This document shows, one piece after another, positions 16,750 to 26,435 of a stretch of DNA of 64,000 bases (the stretch's first letter is position 1; every line of letters begins with the position of its first letter). The notes below the pieces were generated by a model, which was given only the letters and a program-made list of their open reading frames with translations, was not told the origin of the DNA and searched no databases. Origin of the DNA: Thalassotalea algicola (GTDB lineage Bacteria; Pseudomonadota; Gammaproteobacteria; Enterobacterales; Alteromonadaceae); assembly GCF_012932965.1 (NCBI RefSeq), contig NZ_JABBXH010000002.1, positions 582,623 through 646,622 on the forward strand, read 5' to 3'. The position numbers were made by a program, and so were the translations under genes.

Positions 16750-19259
16750 TGACTCTGCCAATGTTAGACATCAATAACATTCCTTTTGCTATTCTCGTTG
16801 TTGACAGAGATCAGGAACTTGTTTCACTTAATAATATTGCACAGGACTTAACCGGTTATTCGGAAGAAGATTTAGTCGCAAAACCAATTAGTTTTCTAAT
16901 CGAAGAACTGGACGTTGACAAAACGCAAGAAACACTTGCTTTGACTGGTGAAAGTTCAAAAAGCTATTTGCTGAAAAAGTCAGATAAGTCATTGAATAGC
17001 GTTCAAATTAGAAAAGAACACAATGAAACATTTTGTTATCTATATTTATATGAACCGTTTGTAAAAAAAGACGAGATTTCGGAACCTTTGAAGGTTGATA
17101 CTCGCACCGCATTAGAGTCTTTAGATGAAATGTTTTGGGAATGGGATATAGCTTCTGATCTTATCTATTTCTCTGCTGAGTTAATGGCATTAGTTGGCTA
17201 TAAAAAAGAACCATTACAAGCTCCTAGAAGTTTTTTGAAGCAGCATGTTGAAAAAGAGTCTCGACAAGAACTTATTCGTCAAATGCAAACGTTACTAGAT
17301 GGAGAAAGTTCTAGCTATAACCATACCTATCAAATATTGACGCGAGATAATCAACAGCTTTGGGTTAATGTTACTGCTAGGTCTATGAATGATGGTGATG
17401 GTGTCGGCAAAAGAGTATATGGCGCTTTAAGAAATGTCACCGAAACCAAAAGTCTAATTCGCCAGCTTAAAAAGCAAAATAGCTATCTGTCTTTAGCTGA
17501 AAGGATCAGTAACTCCGGGCATTGGCGTTATGATGTTGTCGCTGAAAAAATGTTTTGGTCGACTGAGCTATATCGTATCTTTGGTACTGAACCGCAAAGC
17601 TTTGTTCCTTCTGTTGATAATGAGTTAAGTTTCCATACAGAAGAAGAGCGAGAAAGTATCAAAATAGCGCTACAAAACAGCATTAACAATGCTCAGAGTT
17701 ACTACAATAAATCGACCATTATTAGGTCTAATGGCAGAAAAGCCAAAATTGAAACGATAGGTGAAGTGGAGGTCGACTCGAATGGTAATGTTATCGCATT
17801 ATTTGGTATATGCCGTGATGTCACCAAGTCAGAAGTTATCTTCGAAAAACTTAAACTATTGGCGTTAGTAAATTACACAATCAAAGTCCCTATTTTCTTT
17901 ATTAATGAAGAAGATAATGTGGTTTATCAAGACTTATCACCGCAGCAAGGGGACGGTAAAACGGTATTGTTTAACTATATAAACTTTAGTATTTCAGAAT
18001 ATTTAAAGCTGAAAAAAATAGCGAAATCTAAAGGTCAGCTAAAACGTATAAATATTAGCTTTGACGACTTTAATACCGTGTTTGACCTATCCGTCACTTA
18101 TGAAGCGGATGAAGGGGTTTATATTTGGATTGTCGAAAACGTCACTGAGAAGTTTAGAAAAGAACAACAACAAATAATAAGCAATAGGTTAGCACTTTTA
18201 GGCAATACCTTTGGCAACGTATCCCATGATATTAATAATGTATTAGGGGTTGCTCTAGGCGCCATTGAAATGCTCGAGCTGAAATTTTCTCAAGGCGAAC
18301 AAGATATTTCTCGTTATATTGATCGTGTTAAAAATGCAATCGACAAAGGTAAAAGTGTTACTGAGCGCTTATTAGCATTTACTAAAAAGCCAATGGTAAA
18401 AGTGGTCGAATTCGACCCATTAAAAGACATTGTTGATAATCAGTATTTATTTAAGCAAATGCTAATTAATACGATAAAACTTAATATTGAACTACCTGAG
18501 CAGCAGTGCACGATAAACTTTCCGCAAGGAGAATTTATTAACATATTGCTCAACCTTGTTATCAATTCACAAGACGCTATTAAAGAAAAAGGCCTAAGTG
18601 GTACGATTGAAATAAAGGCTAACTACAACACTGACAATAACCTAGAAGTTCATGTAATAGACAGTGGCATTGGCATTCAATCAGAAAACTTAAATAAAAT
18701 ATTTGACCCTTTTTATTCCAGTAAATCGGTGAATAAAGGAAATGGTATCGGTTTAGCTAATGTGTATAGCACAATTTATAAACATAATGGCCAAATAAAA
18801 GTACTGGGAAAATCGGAACTTGGTGGTGCTCATTTTATTCTAGAGTTTAAATGTAAGAAGCTGCATGAGCCCGCAAATACCGGTGTAATTAGCAGTAACT
18901 TGTTAACATTGAAACAGCGAAGAATACTCATACTTGATGATGAAGAGAGTATCGCAGAATTTGTTGCATTATTTTTGGAAACTCATGGTGCTCATACCTT
19001 TCATGTGAGTGATAAGAAGCAACTTATCAACGCTATTGAGCATGAAGGTCCATTTGATATCTTTATGACCGACATGATATTGCCAGACCTGACAGGACGA
19101 CAAGCCACCGATCTAGTGTTGCAGCACTTTCCATATATCAAAGTTTTTTCAATGAGTGGTTACATTGATAATGAAAATGAGAGTTGGCCGTACCCTGTGT
19201 TAAGGAAGCCTTTCAATTCAAATGAACTGTCAGAGTTTCTTGCGGCGAGTTATCGATAA
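16749..19259 (+). CDS. soluble PAS hybrid sensor histidine kinase
   Basis: This 836-residue kinase has no membrane segments. Three PAS-type domains occupy about 5-110, 120-240 and 250-365. A fourth, weaker region lies at 370-470. The phosphoacceptor is His493 in NVSHDINNVLG, the H-D/E-x-N-N form of the kinase helix. The HATPase (about 580-715) shows LVINSQDA, DSGIGI and GNGIGLANV. A C-terminal receiver (about 720-835) has an Asp pair at LDDEES and phosphoacceptor in MTDMILPD. It is translationally coupled to the preceding receiver protein. A cytoplasmic signal is expected. PAS cofactors cannot be told from sequence alone. Confidence 0.9.
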   Translation: MTLPMLDINNIPFAILVVDRDQELVSLNNIAQDLTGYSEEDLVAKPISFLIEELDVDKTQETLALTGESSKSYLLKKSDKSLNSVQIRKEHNETFCYLYLYEPFVKKDEISEPLKVDTRTALESLDEMFWEWDIASDLIYFSAELMALVGYKKEPLQAPRSFLKQHVEKESRQELIRQMQTLLDGESSSYNHTYQILTRDNQQLWVNVTARSMNDGDGVGKRVYGALRNVTETKSLIRQLKKQNSYLSLAERISNSGHWRYDVVAEKMFWSTELYRIFGTEPQSFVPSVDNELSFHTEEERESIKIALQNSINNAQSYYNKSTIIRSNGRKAKIETIGEVEVDSNGNVIALFGICRDVTKSEVIFEKLKLLALVNYTIKVPIFFINEEDNVVYQDLSPQQGDGKTVLFNYINFSISEYLKLKKIAKSKGQLKRINISFDDFNTVFDLSVTYEADEGVYIWIVENVTEKFRKEQQQIISNRLALLGNTFGNVSHDINNVLGVALGAIEMLELKFSQGEQDISRYIDRVKNAIDKGKSVTERLLAFTKKPMVKVVEFDPLKDIVDNQYLFKQMLINTIKLNIELPEQQCTINFPQGEFINILLNLVINSQDAIKEKGLSGTIEIKANYNTDNNLEVHVIDSGIGIQSENLNKIFDPFYSSKSVNKGNGIGLANVYSTIYKHNGQIKVLGKSELGGAHFILEFKCKKLHEPANTGVISSNLLTLKQRRILILDDEESIAEFVALFLETHGAHTFHVSDKKQLINAIEHEGPFDIFMTDMILPDLTGRQATDLVLQHFPYIKVFSMSGYIDNENESWPYPVLRKPFNSNELSEFLAASYR

Positions 19260-19435
19260 ATTAGTTGCCATTATACTGAGTCATTTTTGGAATTAAGATT
19301 GGTTAGTTGATGTTGCTATCATCATAGAGTTTTATCTGGTATTAATGAGTAAAATTAGCGTCTAAAGCAATATATAAATCCGCTTTATTATTTGCTATAC
19401 AACATAATAAGCTACAACAAGGTTGCAAAGGTACA

Positions 19436-22400
19436 ATGTCTGATCTAAAAGCTTCGAACTCCTTTCGGTCATTGAAATATAAGATACCCATCATTAGCTT
19501 TATCGTTTCGATATTTGTCGCTTTTGTTATTAGTTACACCTTTTATGTAGAAGGTAGCCATATATTAAGAGATCGGGTTGAACGAGATCTGAAAGAAAAT
19601 GCTGAACTGATTTCGCCTTTGGTTAAAAATTTTTTGACTAAAAATATATATGATGCGCAGGTAATTTCTTCAGCCCCAACTGTTGTAAACCTCTTAAATT
19701 CGGTAAACATTAATCAGTCGTTCGCTACTATTAAACGTAATAGTGACACTGTAACCACAATGTTTGATTTGGTTATCAATGCAAAAAATGAATTTAGCAA
19801 AATAATGCTATTTGACAACAACAACCAAATCTTAGCCGAAAGCTCTAATAAAGTTTCTCCTAAGTTAAAAAGTACATTAGTGCAAACTAACCAAAATTGG
19901 TTAGCTTTAGGGACATCACAACGTTCAAATTCTTCATTTTATCGAGTCGAGGCAGATGAAGGGAGTAGTGCAGACGCCTACTTTTTAATTGTGAGTGAAG
20001 TCATTATAAACGACCAACATCTTGGAAATTTGGTCTCTGCTATTACTTTTAGCCAGTTTTCCTCGCTACTTGACTCCTTTCAAAAGCCAGGAGAAACGTT
20101 TTATATCATTAGTAACTTAGGCAACCATATTTATAACTCTGCTAATTACATGACAAATGCTGCTCAAAAGTTAGCCGATGAGTTGGTCTCACAACAATTT
20201 AGTGCAGATAGACAAGGTGAACCGTTAATAGAGCTTGAGCCAAAAAAACAAAATTCAGTTAATTTAGCCTATATTAAGCGCATTTCTTTTTCTGAGCTAG
20301 GCCAATATCAATCGCTAAATTTAGTATTGTTTCACTATAAAAATAACCTTTCAGCTTCATTCGAAAATTTAGAAGAGCGTAGTTATATATTGGCATTTTT
20401 GCTGGCAGTTATAACGTTTTCTTTATCATTTTTTGCGTCAAGAAGGCTAATTCAGCCGATGTCACAAATGATGGAAAGTATTCGACATTACGAAACGACT
20501 GGTAAAGTATTAGAACTACCAATTAATTCAAATGATGAAATAGGCCTGTTGGCCAGTAGTTTTGAACGCATGTTGTCTCGTGTTGAAATAAATAAAGCGT
20601 CACTGGAAGATGCTGCGAATGAAGCTAAAGAGTCATATGCTAAATTGCAATCAGTTTTAAACTCCATTGCTGATGCTGTTATCAACATAGATGATGATGG
20701 CAATATTATTGCGTTTAATCAGTCTGCTGAACAAATGTTTGGCTACGAAGAAAAAGAGGTTAAAGGCAAACTTTTTCATATGCTTATGCCGTCAGACTTT
20801 AGCCGAAATCATGAACAGTTTGTTGCTCAATATTTAGAAACAGGAGTGAATCAGAAAAATCGCTTTGGTAGTGAATTACCAGCCGTACGTAGTGACGGTG
20901 AAGTTTTTCCTATGCTATTGAGTGTTTCGCAAGTAGAAAGCGGGCAAGGGCAAATCTATACCTGTGTTATCAGAGATAATACGTACTACAAATTGTTGGA
21001 GTCTGAGCGACAATCTGCTTTAAAGGCTGCCGAAGAAATGGCTTGGCGTTTAGATTTTGCTTTGTCTGCGCCAAAGATAGGCGTGTGGGAATACAATAAA
21101 CTTTCTGGTCGTCTATCTTGGGATAAACGAATGTATCGTTTATACGGTATAGAAAAAGACTCAGGAGTACACCCAGAGCAAGTTTGGTTAAAAGCATTGC
21201 ACCATGAAGATAGAGAGAGAATGGAGCAGGCCATAGAGCAGTCTTTTGCAAGCGGTCAAGATCTTTCCGTTACTTGCCGCATTACAACGCCTGATAAACA
21301 AGTGCGCTATATTGAATTTAAAGCCAAGGCTATTTTTGAAAAAAATCAATTGATTAAGCGAATTGTGGGCACCTCAAGTGACGTAACGGAACAGCTTTTA
21401 TTGAATGACTTAAAGCAACAAGCGCTTGATATGGCAAAGGAGTCGTTAAGATTAAAGTCTGAGTTTCTCGCAAGTATGAGCCATGAGATTCGCACACCAA
21501 TGAATGGTGTCCTTGGAATGTTAGGGCTTCTGGAGAAAAGTGAATTAAATAAAAAACAGCAACATTACGTGCAACTAGCAAGCTCTAGTGCGTATTCTTT
21601 ATTGAATCTAATTAACGATATTCTTGATTTCTCAAAAGTTGAAGCAGGAAAACTTGATTTAGAAATTTTAGAATTTGATATTGGGGCTCAGCTCGGTGAA
21701 ATTGCAGAATCCTTAGCGATCAAAGCGCAAGAAAAAGGCTTGGAAGTTATATTAGATGTCAGTCAAATTAGTACGTCTATGGTTAAAGGTGATCCTACTC
21801 GTATTCGACAAATCATTACCAACCTTGTCGGTAATGCTATTAAATTTACCGAACAAGGAGAAGTCGTTATTACAGCGCGGTTAGAGGCTGAGCAGTCAGG
21901 TATTCGGCTGTTTTGCTCAGTACGAGATACGGGGATTGGAATATCGCCAGAACAAGTGAACAAGTTATTTGATTCCTTCACTCAAGTTGATTCTAGTACT
22001 ACTCGAAAGTATGGCGGCACTGGTTTGGGTTTAGCTATTGTTAAAAAGCTTTGTACATTAATGAACGGAAAAGTTTCAGTTAATAGTATTGAAGGGCAAG
22101 GAAGCGAATTTAAATTTAACGTTTTACTTGCGCCTTGTCAGCGAAAGCTAGCTCAAATTCCGAAAGTTAATATCGCTGAGAGTGAAATTTTAATTGTTGA
22201 TGATAACACTACCAACTTGGAAGTTTTAGAAGGGCAGTTAGTATCGTGGGGCGCTAGAGTTACTCGAGCAAAAAGCGGTGTCGAAGCGATAAATATCATT
22301 AACAGTCAAGAAGCTAATAAGTATCAAGTAGCGATACTTGATATGCAAATGCCTAATATGGATGGTGCCATGCTTGGCGCTAAATTGCGGAAGCTACCCA

Positions 22401-23461
22401 ATAGTCAAAATACAAAATTAATTATGATGACATCGATGGGTGAAAACGGTGATGCAGAGTATTTTGCTAGGCTTGGGTTTAGTGCTTATTTTCCTAAACC
22501 AGCAACAGTCTCTGATTTACACGATGCCCTAGCTATAGTACTTGATAATAGTGAAGCACTTAAACAAGCGCTGCCACTGGTAACACATCATAACTTGCAA
22601 GCAATGAAACAAGTAGCGGATGATAAGTCGTTAGCTGAGACTCGGATTTTACTTGTAGAAGATAACCGCATAAACCAAGCAGTCGTTCAAGGTATGTTGG
22701 CAGATGTTGGTAGCCAAGCAGTTATCGCAGCTGATGGTTTAGAAGCATTAGAATGCCTTAAAAATACCAGCCAAAATGATGTATTTGACCTTATATTAAT
22801 GGATTGCCAAATGCCAAAAATGGACGGATACCAAGCAACAAAGGCGATAAGAAAGGGGCAAGCAGGTATTCAATATAAGCATATTCCTATTGTTGCGATG
22901 ACTGCCAACGCAATGAAAGGAGATCGAGAAAAGTGCCTAGAGTCAGGTATGAATGACTATTTAACTAAGCCTGTTGATTGTGATGTTTTGTATCAAGCTA
23001 TTAATCAATGGTTGGATAAAGAAAAGCAGTCGCACTCCAGGAGAGAATTGCCTAAAATTGAAGGTGAAAACGTAACTGAAAGTGATAGCGTAGATGACGG
23101 TGGCGAAGTTAATATAGCTTGGGATAAAGAGGCTTTATTAAAACGAGTTCGTAAAAATGAAGTACTCGTAAATAAGTTGGTTCAACTATATTTAGAGGAT
23201 ACGCCAGCGCTATTTCAGCTTTTGAATAGCTCAATAGGAAGCGAACAATTGGAAGATGTTGTTGCGCACGCTCACAAACTTAAGGGCAGCTCCAATAACA
23301 TTGGTGCCATTGAGTTTGCTAAAGTGGCTTCTGATATTGAACAAGCAGGTAAAAATAATGACTTGCTAACCGCTAAGTCATTGCAAGAAAATTTTGCTAA
23401 AAGCTTTGAACGATTGCAAGTAGAGTTAAGTAGTTACTTAAGTAATAATGTTCAAATTTAG
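19436..23461 (+). CDS. membrane hybrid histidine kinase (sensor-HAMP-PAS-PAS-HK-REC-REC-Hpt)
   Basis: This is a 1341-residue phosphorelay kinase of the BarA/EvgS class. TM1 is at about 17-37 and TM2 at about 315-335. They flank a periplasmic sensor of about 275 residues that looks Cache-like. A HAMP follows (336-390), then PAS domains (about 400-525 and 540-655), HisKA with His683 ([11 protein letters not shown]), HATPase ([12 protein letters not shown]), two receivers (about 918-1040, [10 protein letters not shown]; 1065-1190, [10 protein letters not shown]) and a C-terminal Hpt ([14 protein letters not shown]). A 176-bp gap before it suggests its own promoter. The signal is unknown. The next gene also carries an Hpt and a receiver. 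Confidence 0.92.
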   Translation: MSDLKASNSFRSLKYKIPIISFIVSIFVAFVISYTFYVEGSHILRDRVERDLKENAELISPLVKNFLTKNIYDAQVISSAPTVVNLLNSVNINQSFATIKRNSDTVTTMFDLVINAKNEFSKIMLFDNNNQILAESSNKVSPKLKSTLVQTNQNWLALGTSQRSNSSFYRVEADEGSSADAYFLIVSEVIINDQHLGNLVSAITFSQFSSLLDSFQKPGETFYIISNLGNHIYNSANYMTNAAQKLADELVSQQFSADRQGEPLIELEPKKQNSVNLAYIKRISFSELGQYQSLNLVLFHYKNNLSASFENLEERSYILAFLLAVITFSLSFFASRRLIQPMSQMMESIRHYETTGKVLELPINSNDEIGLLASSFERMLSRVEINKASLEDAANEAKESYAKLQSVLNSIADAVINIDDDGNIIAFNQSAEQMFGYEEKEVKGKLFHMLMPSDFSRNHEQFVAQYLETGVNQKNRFGSELPAVRSDGEVFPMLLSVSQVESGQGQIYTCVIRDNTYYKLLESERQSALKAAEEMAWRLDFALSAPKIGVWEYNKLSGRLSWDKRMYRLYGIEKDSGVHPEQVWLKALHHEDRERMEQAIEQSFASGQDLSVTCRITTPDKQVRYIEFKAKAIFEKNQLIKRIVGTSSDVTEQLLLNDLKQQALDMAKESLRLKSEFLASMSHEIRTPMNGVLGMLGLLEKSELNKKQQHYVQLASSSAYSLLNLINDILDFSKVEAGKLDLEILEFDIGAQLGEIAESLAIKAQEKGLEVILDVSQISTSMVKGDPTRIRQIITNLVGNAIKFTEQGEVVITARLEAEQSGIRLFCSVRDTGIGISPEQVNKLFDSFTQVDSSTTRKYGGTGLGLAIVKKLCTLMNGKVSVNSIEGQGSEFKFNVLLAPCQRKLAQIPKVNIAESEILIVDDNTTNLEVLEGQLVSWGARVTRAKSGVEAINIINSQEANKYQVAILDMQMPNMDGAMLGAKLRKLPNSQNTKLIMMTSMGENGDAEYFARLGFSAYFPKPATVSDLHDALAIVLDNSEALKQALPLVTHHNLQAMKQVADDKSLAETRILLVEDNRINQAVVQGMLADVGSQAVIAADGLEALECLKNTSQNDVFDLILMDCQMPKMDGYQATKAIRKGQAGIQYKHIPIVAMTANAMKGDREKCLESGMNDYLTKPVDCDVLYQAINQWLDKEKQSHSRRELPKIEGENVTESDSVDDGGEVNIAWDKEALLKRVRKNEVLVNKLVQLYLEDTPALFQLLNSSIGSEQLEDVVAHAHKLKGSSNNIGAIEFAKVASDIEQAGKNNDLLTAKSLQENFAKSFERLQVELSSYLSNNVQI

Positions 23462-23520
23462 CTTATATAATTGATTTTTATTAGCTAATATAAATTTATA
23501 GATAAAAACTGGGTGTTGAT

Positions 23521-24825
23521 ATGCAAACAATTTTGGCTGTGGATGATGCCAAAGATACATTAATGTTGCTTGAATTTGATTTACAAGCGGAAGGCTACCA
23601 AGTATTAACTGCTAATGATGGTGCTAGTGCTTTATCAATACTCGAAAATGAAAATGTAGATATGTTATTGCTTGATTTGTATATGCCGGGTATATCTGGC
23701 TTAGACACGTTAAAAGCTATTCGTGAAAATCAAGACTTGATTAACTTGCCTGTTATTATGCTGTCTGCGTCCGATGATGAAGATGAAATTGTTAGTGCGT
23801 TGGAATTCGGTGCGCATGATTATGTAACTAAACCTTATATTGCCAAAGTATTGTTGGCCCGAATACGTAATGCGTTGCGTTTGAAAGAAAAAACCATGAA
23901 GTTAGAAAATTTGGCAAAAACTGACTTTCTTACAGAGGTTAATAATAAAGGGGAGTTTGAGCATCAAGCGCTGAAGTCAATTAGCCAAATGTCGCGAATT
24001 AATCACAATTTAGTTATTGCTATGCTTGATATAGACCATTTTAAGGCGGTTAATGATACCTATGGTCATGATGCAGGTGATATTGTTCTTAAGCACTTTG
24101 CTAAGGAGTTGACTAAAACTTTTCGCGATTATGACATTATTGGCAGAGTAGGTGGTGAAGAGTTCGCTGTTTGTATGCCGAATACCGCACAATTAGATGG
24201 TTATAGTGCGTGTGAGAGGTTTAGAGTAGCGCTGGAAAATTTGATTATTGATATCGGCAATGATCAGACACTAAGTATTACTGCAAGTATTGGTGTGGCA
24301 TCCGCCCAACATATTGATGGTGGCTATGACTTTAGCAGGTTAATGCATTTAGCTGATCAGTTTTTATATCAAGCGAAAGAGCAATCACGAAATAAAGTGG
24401 TTAGCCACGCAACCCCTATAATGGAAAGTGAAGTAAACCAACAAATAGAGAGTGATATTATGGCGAATGAAAGCGATGAAAAATACGCCGGTATAGATTA
24501 CCAAGTTGGGGTTAATAATGTGTTAGGTGATGAAAATTTGTTTAAAGAAATTTTGAAAATGTTTTATGACGATCATCATCAAGATGGCGCTAATATTCAA
24601 ACGGCAATTAGCAACGCAGATCAGTCTAGGCTTAAACATTTAGTTCATACCCTTAAAGGCGTCGCTTGTTCAATTGGCGCAATGCAGCTTTTTGAAAAAA
24701 CAAAAGAATTAGATGTGGCTGTTAATGAAGGAAATACTGGAAGTTATCAAAGCTTATTTGACAATGTCGCACATGAATTAGAACGAGTGATTGGCGGAAT
24801 AAAGTCAGAGCTAGATATTCGGTAG
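23521..24825 (+). CDS. REC-GGDEF-Hpt response regulator
   Basis: This 434-residue protein has a receiver (1-120; LLDLYMPG phosphoacceptor, TKPY lysine), a GGDEF domain (about 135-295; GGEEF signature with an RDYD I-site five residues upstream) and a C-terminal Hpt domain (about 325-430; phosphoacceptor His in LVHTLKGVACSIG). GGDEF and Hpt in one chain is an uncommon combination. The protein could take phosphate at its receiver, act as a phosphotransfer donor and make c-di-GMP. It lies 59 bp after the hybrid kinase and ends 7 bp before the convergent yfaE. Confidence 0.9.
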   Translation: MQTILAVDDAKDTLMLLEFDLQAEGYQVLTANDGASALSILENENVDMLLLDLYMPGISGLDTLKAIRENQDLINLPVIMLSASDDEDEIVSALEFGAHDYVTKPYIAKVLLARIRNALRLKEKTMKLENLAKTDFLTEVNNKGEFEHQALKSISQMSRINHNLVIAMLDIDHFKAVNDTYGHDAGDIVLKHFAKELTKTFRDYDIIGRVGGEEFAVCMPNTAQLDGYSACERFRVALENLIIDIGNDQTLSITASIGVASAQHIDGGYDFSRLMHLADQFLYQAKEQSRNKVVSHATPIMESEVNQQIESDIMANESDEKYAGIDYQVGVNNVLGDENLFKEILKMFYDDHHQDGANIQTAISNADQSRLKHLVHTLKGVACSIGAMQLFEKTKELDVAVNEGNTGSYQSLFDNVAHELERVIGGIKSELDIR

Positions 24826-24832
24826 TGAGTAT

Positions 24833-25105
24833 CTAATCAATCTCTATATCTATATCGGTATGGGGTATGCAACAACAGGGGAGTATCTCATCCTCCCCAA
24901 CAAAAGCTAGTGGCTCACCTTGTGGGTAGGTTACTTGCCCATCATTTAACTTGACTCTGCATGCACCACAAAAGCCATCTCGGCAATGATAATGAACTTC
25001 AACATTCGCACTCTCTAAGCACTCCAGTAGTGTTCTATTCTGATCGGTGAATATGACTTCTGTACCGTTAGCAATAACGGTTTTTCTAGATTGGTGCTCA
25101 CTCAT
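24833..25105 (-). CDS. yfaE: 2Fe-2S ferredoxin YfaE, maintains the NrdB radical cofactor
   Basis: This 90-residue plant-type ferredoxin has the cluster cysteines in CRDGFCGACR and a downstream CCC motif. It is the distal gene of nrdA-nrdB-yfaE, the same order as in E. coli, where YfaE supplies electrons to rebuild the diferric-tyrosyl radical of NrdB. It starts 52 bp after nrdB on the minus strand and is convergent with the REC-GGDEF-Hpt gene, with only 7 bp between stop codons. Confidence 0.92.
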   Translation of the reverse strand: MSEHQSRKTVIANGTEVIFTDQNRTLLECLESANVEVHYHCRDGFCGACRVKLNDGQVTYPQGEPLAFVGEDEILPCCCIPHTDIDIEID

Positions 25106-25157
25106 TACATAATAACAATCTGTGATTGTCCATAATTACGAGCACCTATCGAATCGG

Positions 25158-26288
25158 TTATAAGTCGAAATCGTCAAAGTCATCAGCAGACACGGCAGAG
25201 TCTACTTGACCAACTAAGTAACTAGAAATTTCTGTTTCTTGAGGCGCAACTTGAACATTGTCACTAACAAGATATGCATTCATCCAAGGTAAGGGGTTAC
25301 TTTTAATCGCAAACGGGGCTTCAAAGCCAATTGCTGTCATACGTTGGTTTGAAATGTATTCAATGTATTGATTTAAGATTTCAGCATTTAATCCAATCAT
25401 CGAGCCATCTTTAAATAAGTACTGTGCCCACTCCTTTTCTTGTTCAACAACATCCATGAAAATTTGCCGACCTTCTTCACGAAGCTCATCTGACACTTCT
25501 TTCATTTCTGGGTCATCAACACCATTAGCCCAGTTATTTAAGATGTGTTGTGTACCTGTTAAGTGCAATGCTTCATCACGAGCAATTAGCTTAATGATTT
25601 TAGCATTACCTTCTAATAACTCGCGTTCTGCAAAAGCAAATGAACAGGCGAAACTAACATAAAAGCGAATAGCTTCTAATGCATTAACTGAACAGATGGC
25701 CAAGAATAAGCGCTCTTTAAGTTTACGCATTGAAACGTCGATTTTTTTGCCTTCTACTTCGTACTCGCCGTCACCTTGTGACTGAAGAAGTTGCGTTGTG
25801 ATTATTACGTCATCGAAGTACTTAGCAATGCTGCTCGCACGTTTTAAAATCGCAGGGTTAACAACTATATCGTCGAACACTTCACCTGGTTCAGTAAATA
25901 AATTACGTAAAATATGCGTGTATGAACGAGAATGTATCGTTTCACTAAATGCCCATGTTTCTACCCAAGTCTCTACCTCAGGTAATGACACTAGTGGCAA
26001 AAGTACAGCATTAACAGAACGAGCAGCCATGCTGTCTAGTAATGTTTGATATTTTAGATTAGATATAAATATATGCTTTTCAGATTCTGTAAGGCTTTGC
26101 CAATCAGCTCTATCTTTTGAAACGTCAACTTCTTCAGGGCGCCAGAAAAATGATAATTGCTTCTCTATTAATTTTTCAAAAGCGGTATAACGTTGTTGAT
26201 CGTAACGAGCAACATTAACACTATTTCCCAGAAACATTGGCTCTAATAATGCGTTATTTGGGGTCTGATTGAACGTGGTATAAGTCAT
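25158..26288 (-). CDS. nrdB: class Ia ribonucleotide reductase beta subunit
   Basis: This is the radical-carrying small subunit of the aerobic reductase that makes dNDPs. I place the start at ATG 26288 (376 residues, the E. coli length), because a GGAG lies seven bases upstream. An upstream GTG at 26309 would add seven unconserved residues. With this start, iron ligands Asp85, Glu116 and His119 and the radical Tyr123 (SRSYTHI) sit one above the Met-less E. coli numbers. Later ligands are in the ERELLEG and RDEALH regions. It is the partner of NrdA encoded 147 bp upstream. Confidence 0.97.
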   Translation of the reverse strand: MTYTTFNQTPNNALLEPMFLGNSVNVARYDQQRYTAFEKLIEKQLSFFWRPEEVDVSKDRADWQSLTESEKHIFISNLKYQTLLDSMAARSVNAVLLPLVSLPEVETWVETWAFSETIHSRSYTHILRNLFTEPGEVFDDIVVNPAILKRASSIAKYFDDVIITTQLLQSQGDGEYEVEGKKIDVSMRKLKERLFLAICSVNALEAIRFYVSFACSFAFAERELLEGNAKIIKLIARDEALHLTGTQHILNNWANGVDDPEMKEVSDELREEGRQIFMDVVEQEKEWAQYLFKDGSMIGLNAEILNQYIEYISNQRMTAIGFEAPFAIKSNPLPWMNAYLVSDNVQVAPQETEISSYLVGQVDSAVSADDFDDFDL

Positions 26289-26380
26289 TAAAAACTCCGG
26301 TAATATCACATAGACTATTTATGTGACCGCTAAAACACATTATTGAAGTTTTGTTAGCGTGTTGTAGCAATTGTTCATTG

Positions 26381-26410
26381 AAAAGCCGCTTTAATTTCTT
26401 AACGCGGCTT
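26381..26410 (-). terminator. hairpin between nrdA and nrdB (possible partial terminator)
   Basis: AAGCCGC (26383-26389) and GCGGCTT (26404-26410) form a 7-bp stem, extended by a TTAA/TTAA inner pairing. On the minus strand the stem is followed by TTTT. It lies in the 147-bp gap between nrdA and nrdB and could reduce read-through or stabilise the upstream mRNA, adjusting the subunit ratio. Confidence 0.5.
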
Positions 26411-26435
26411 ATTTTCTTATTTTGTTCGGTAAGCG

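Noticed and set aside
19260-19435. Possible promoter (TTGATG ... TTTTAT) before the large hybrid kinase
   Set aside because: The hexamers and spacing are too poor to separate from AT-rich background, although a promoter here is plausible.
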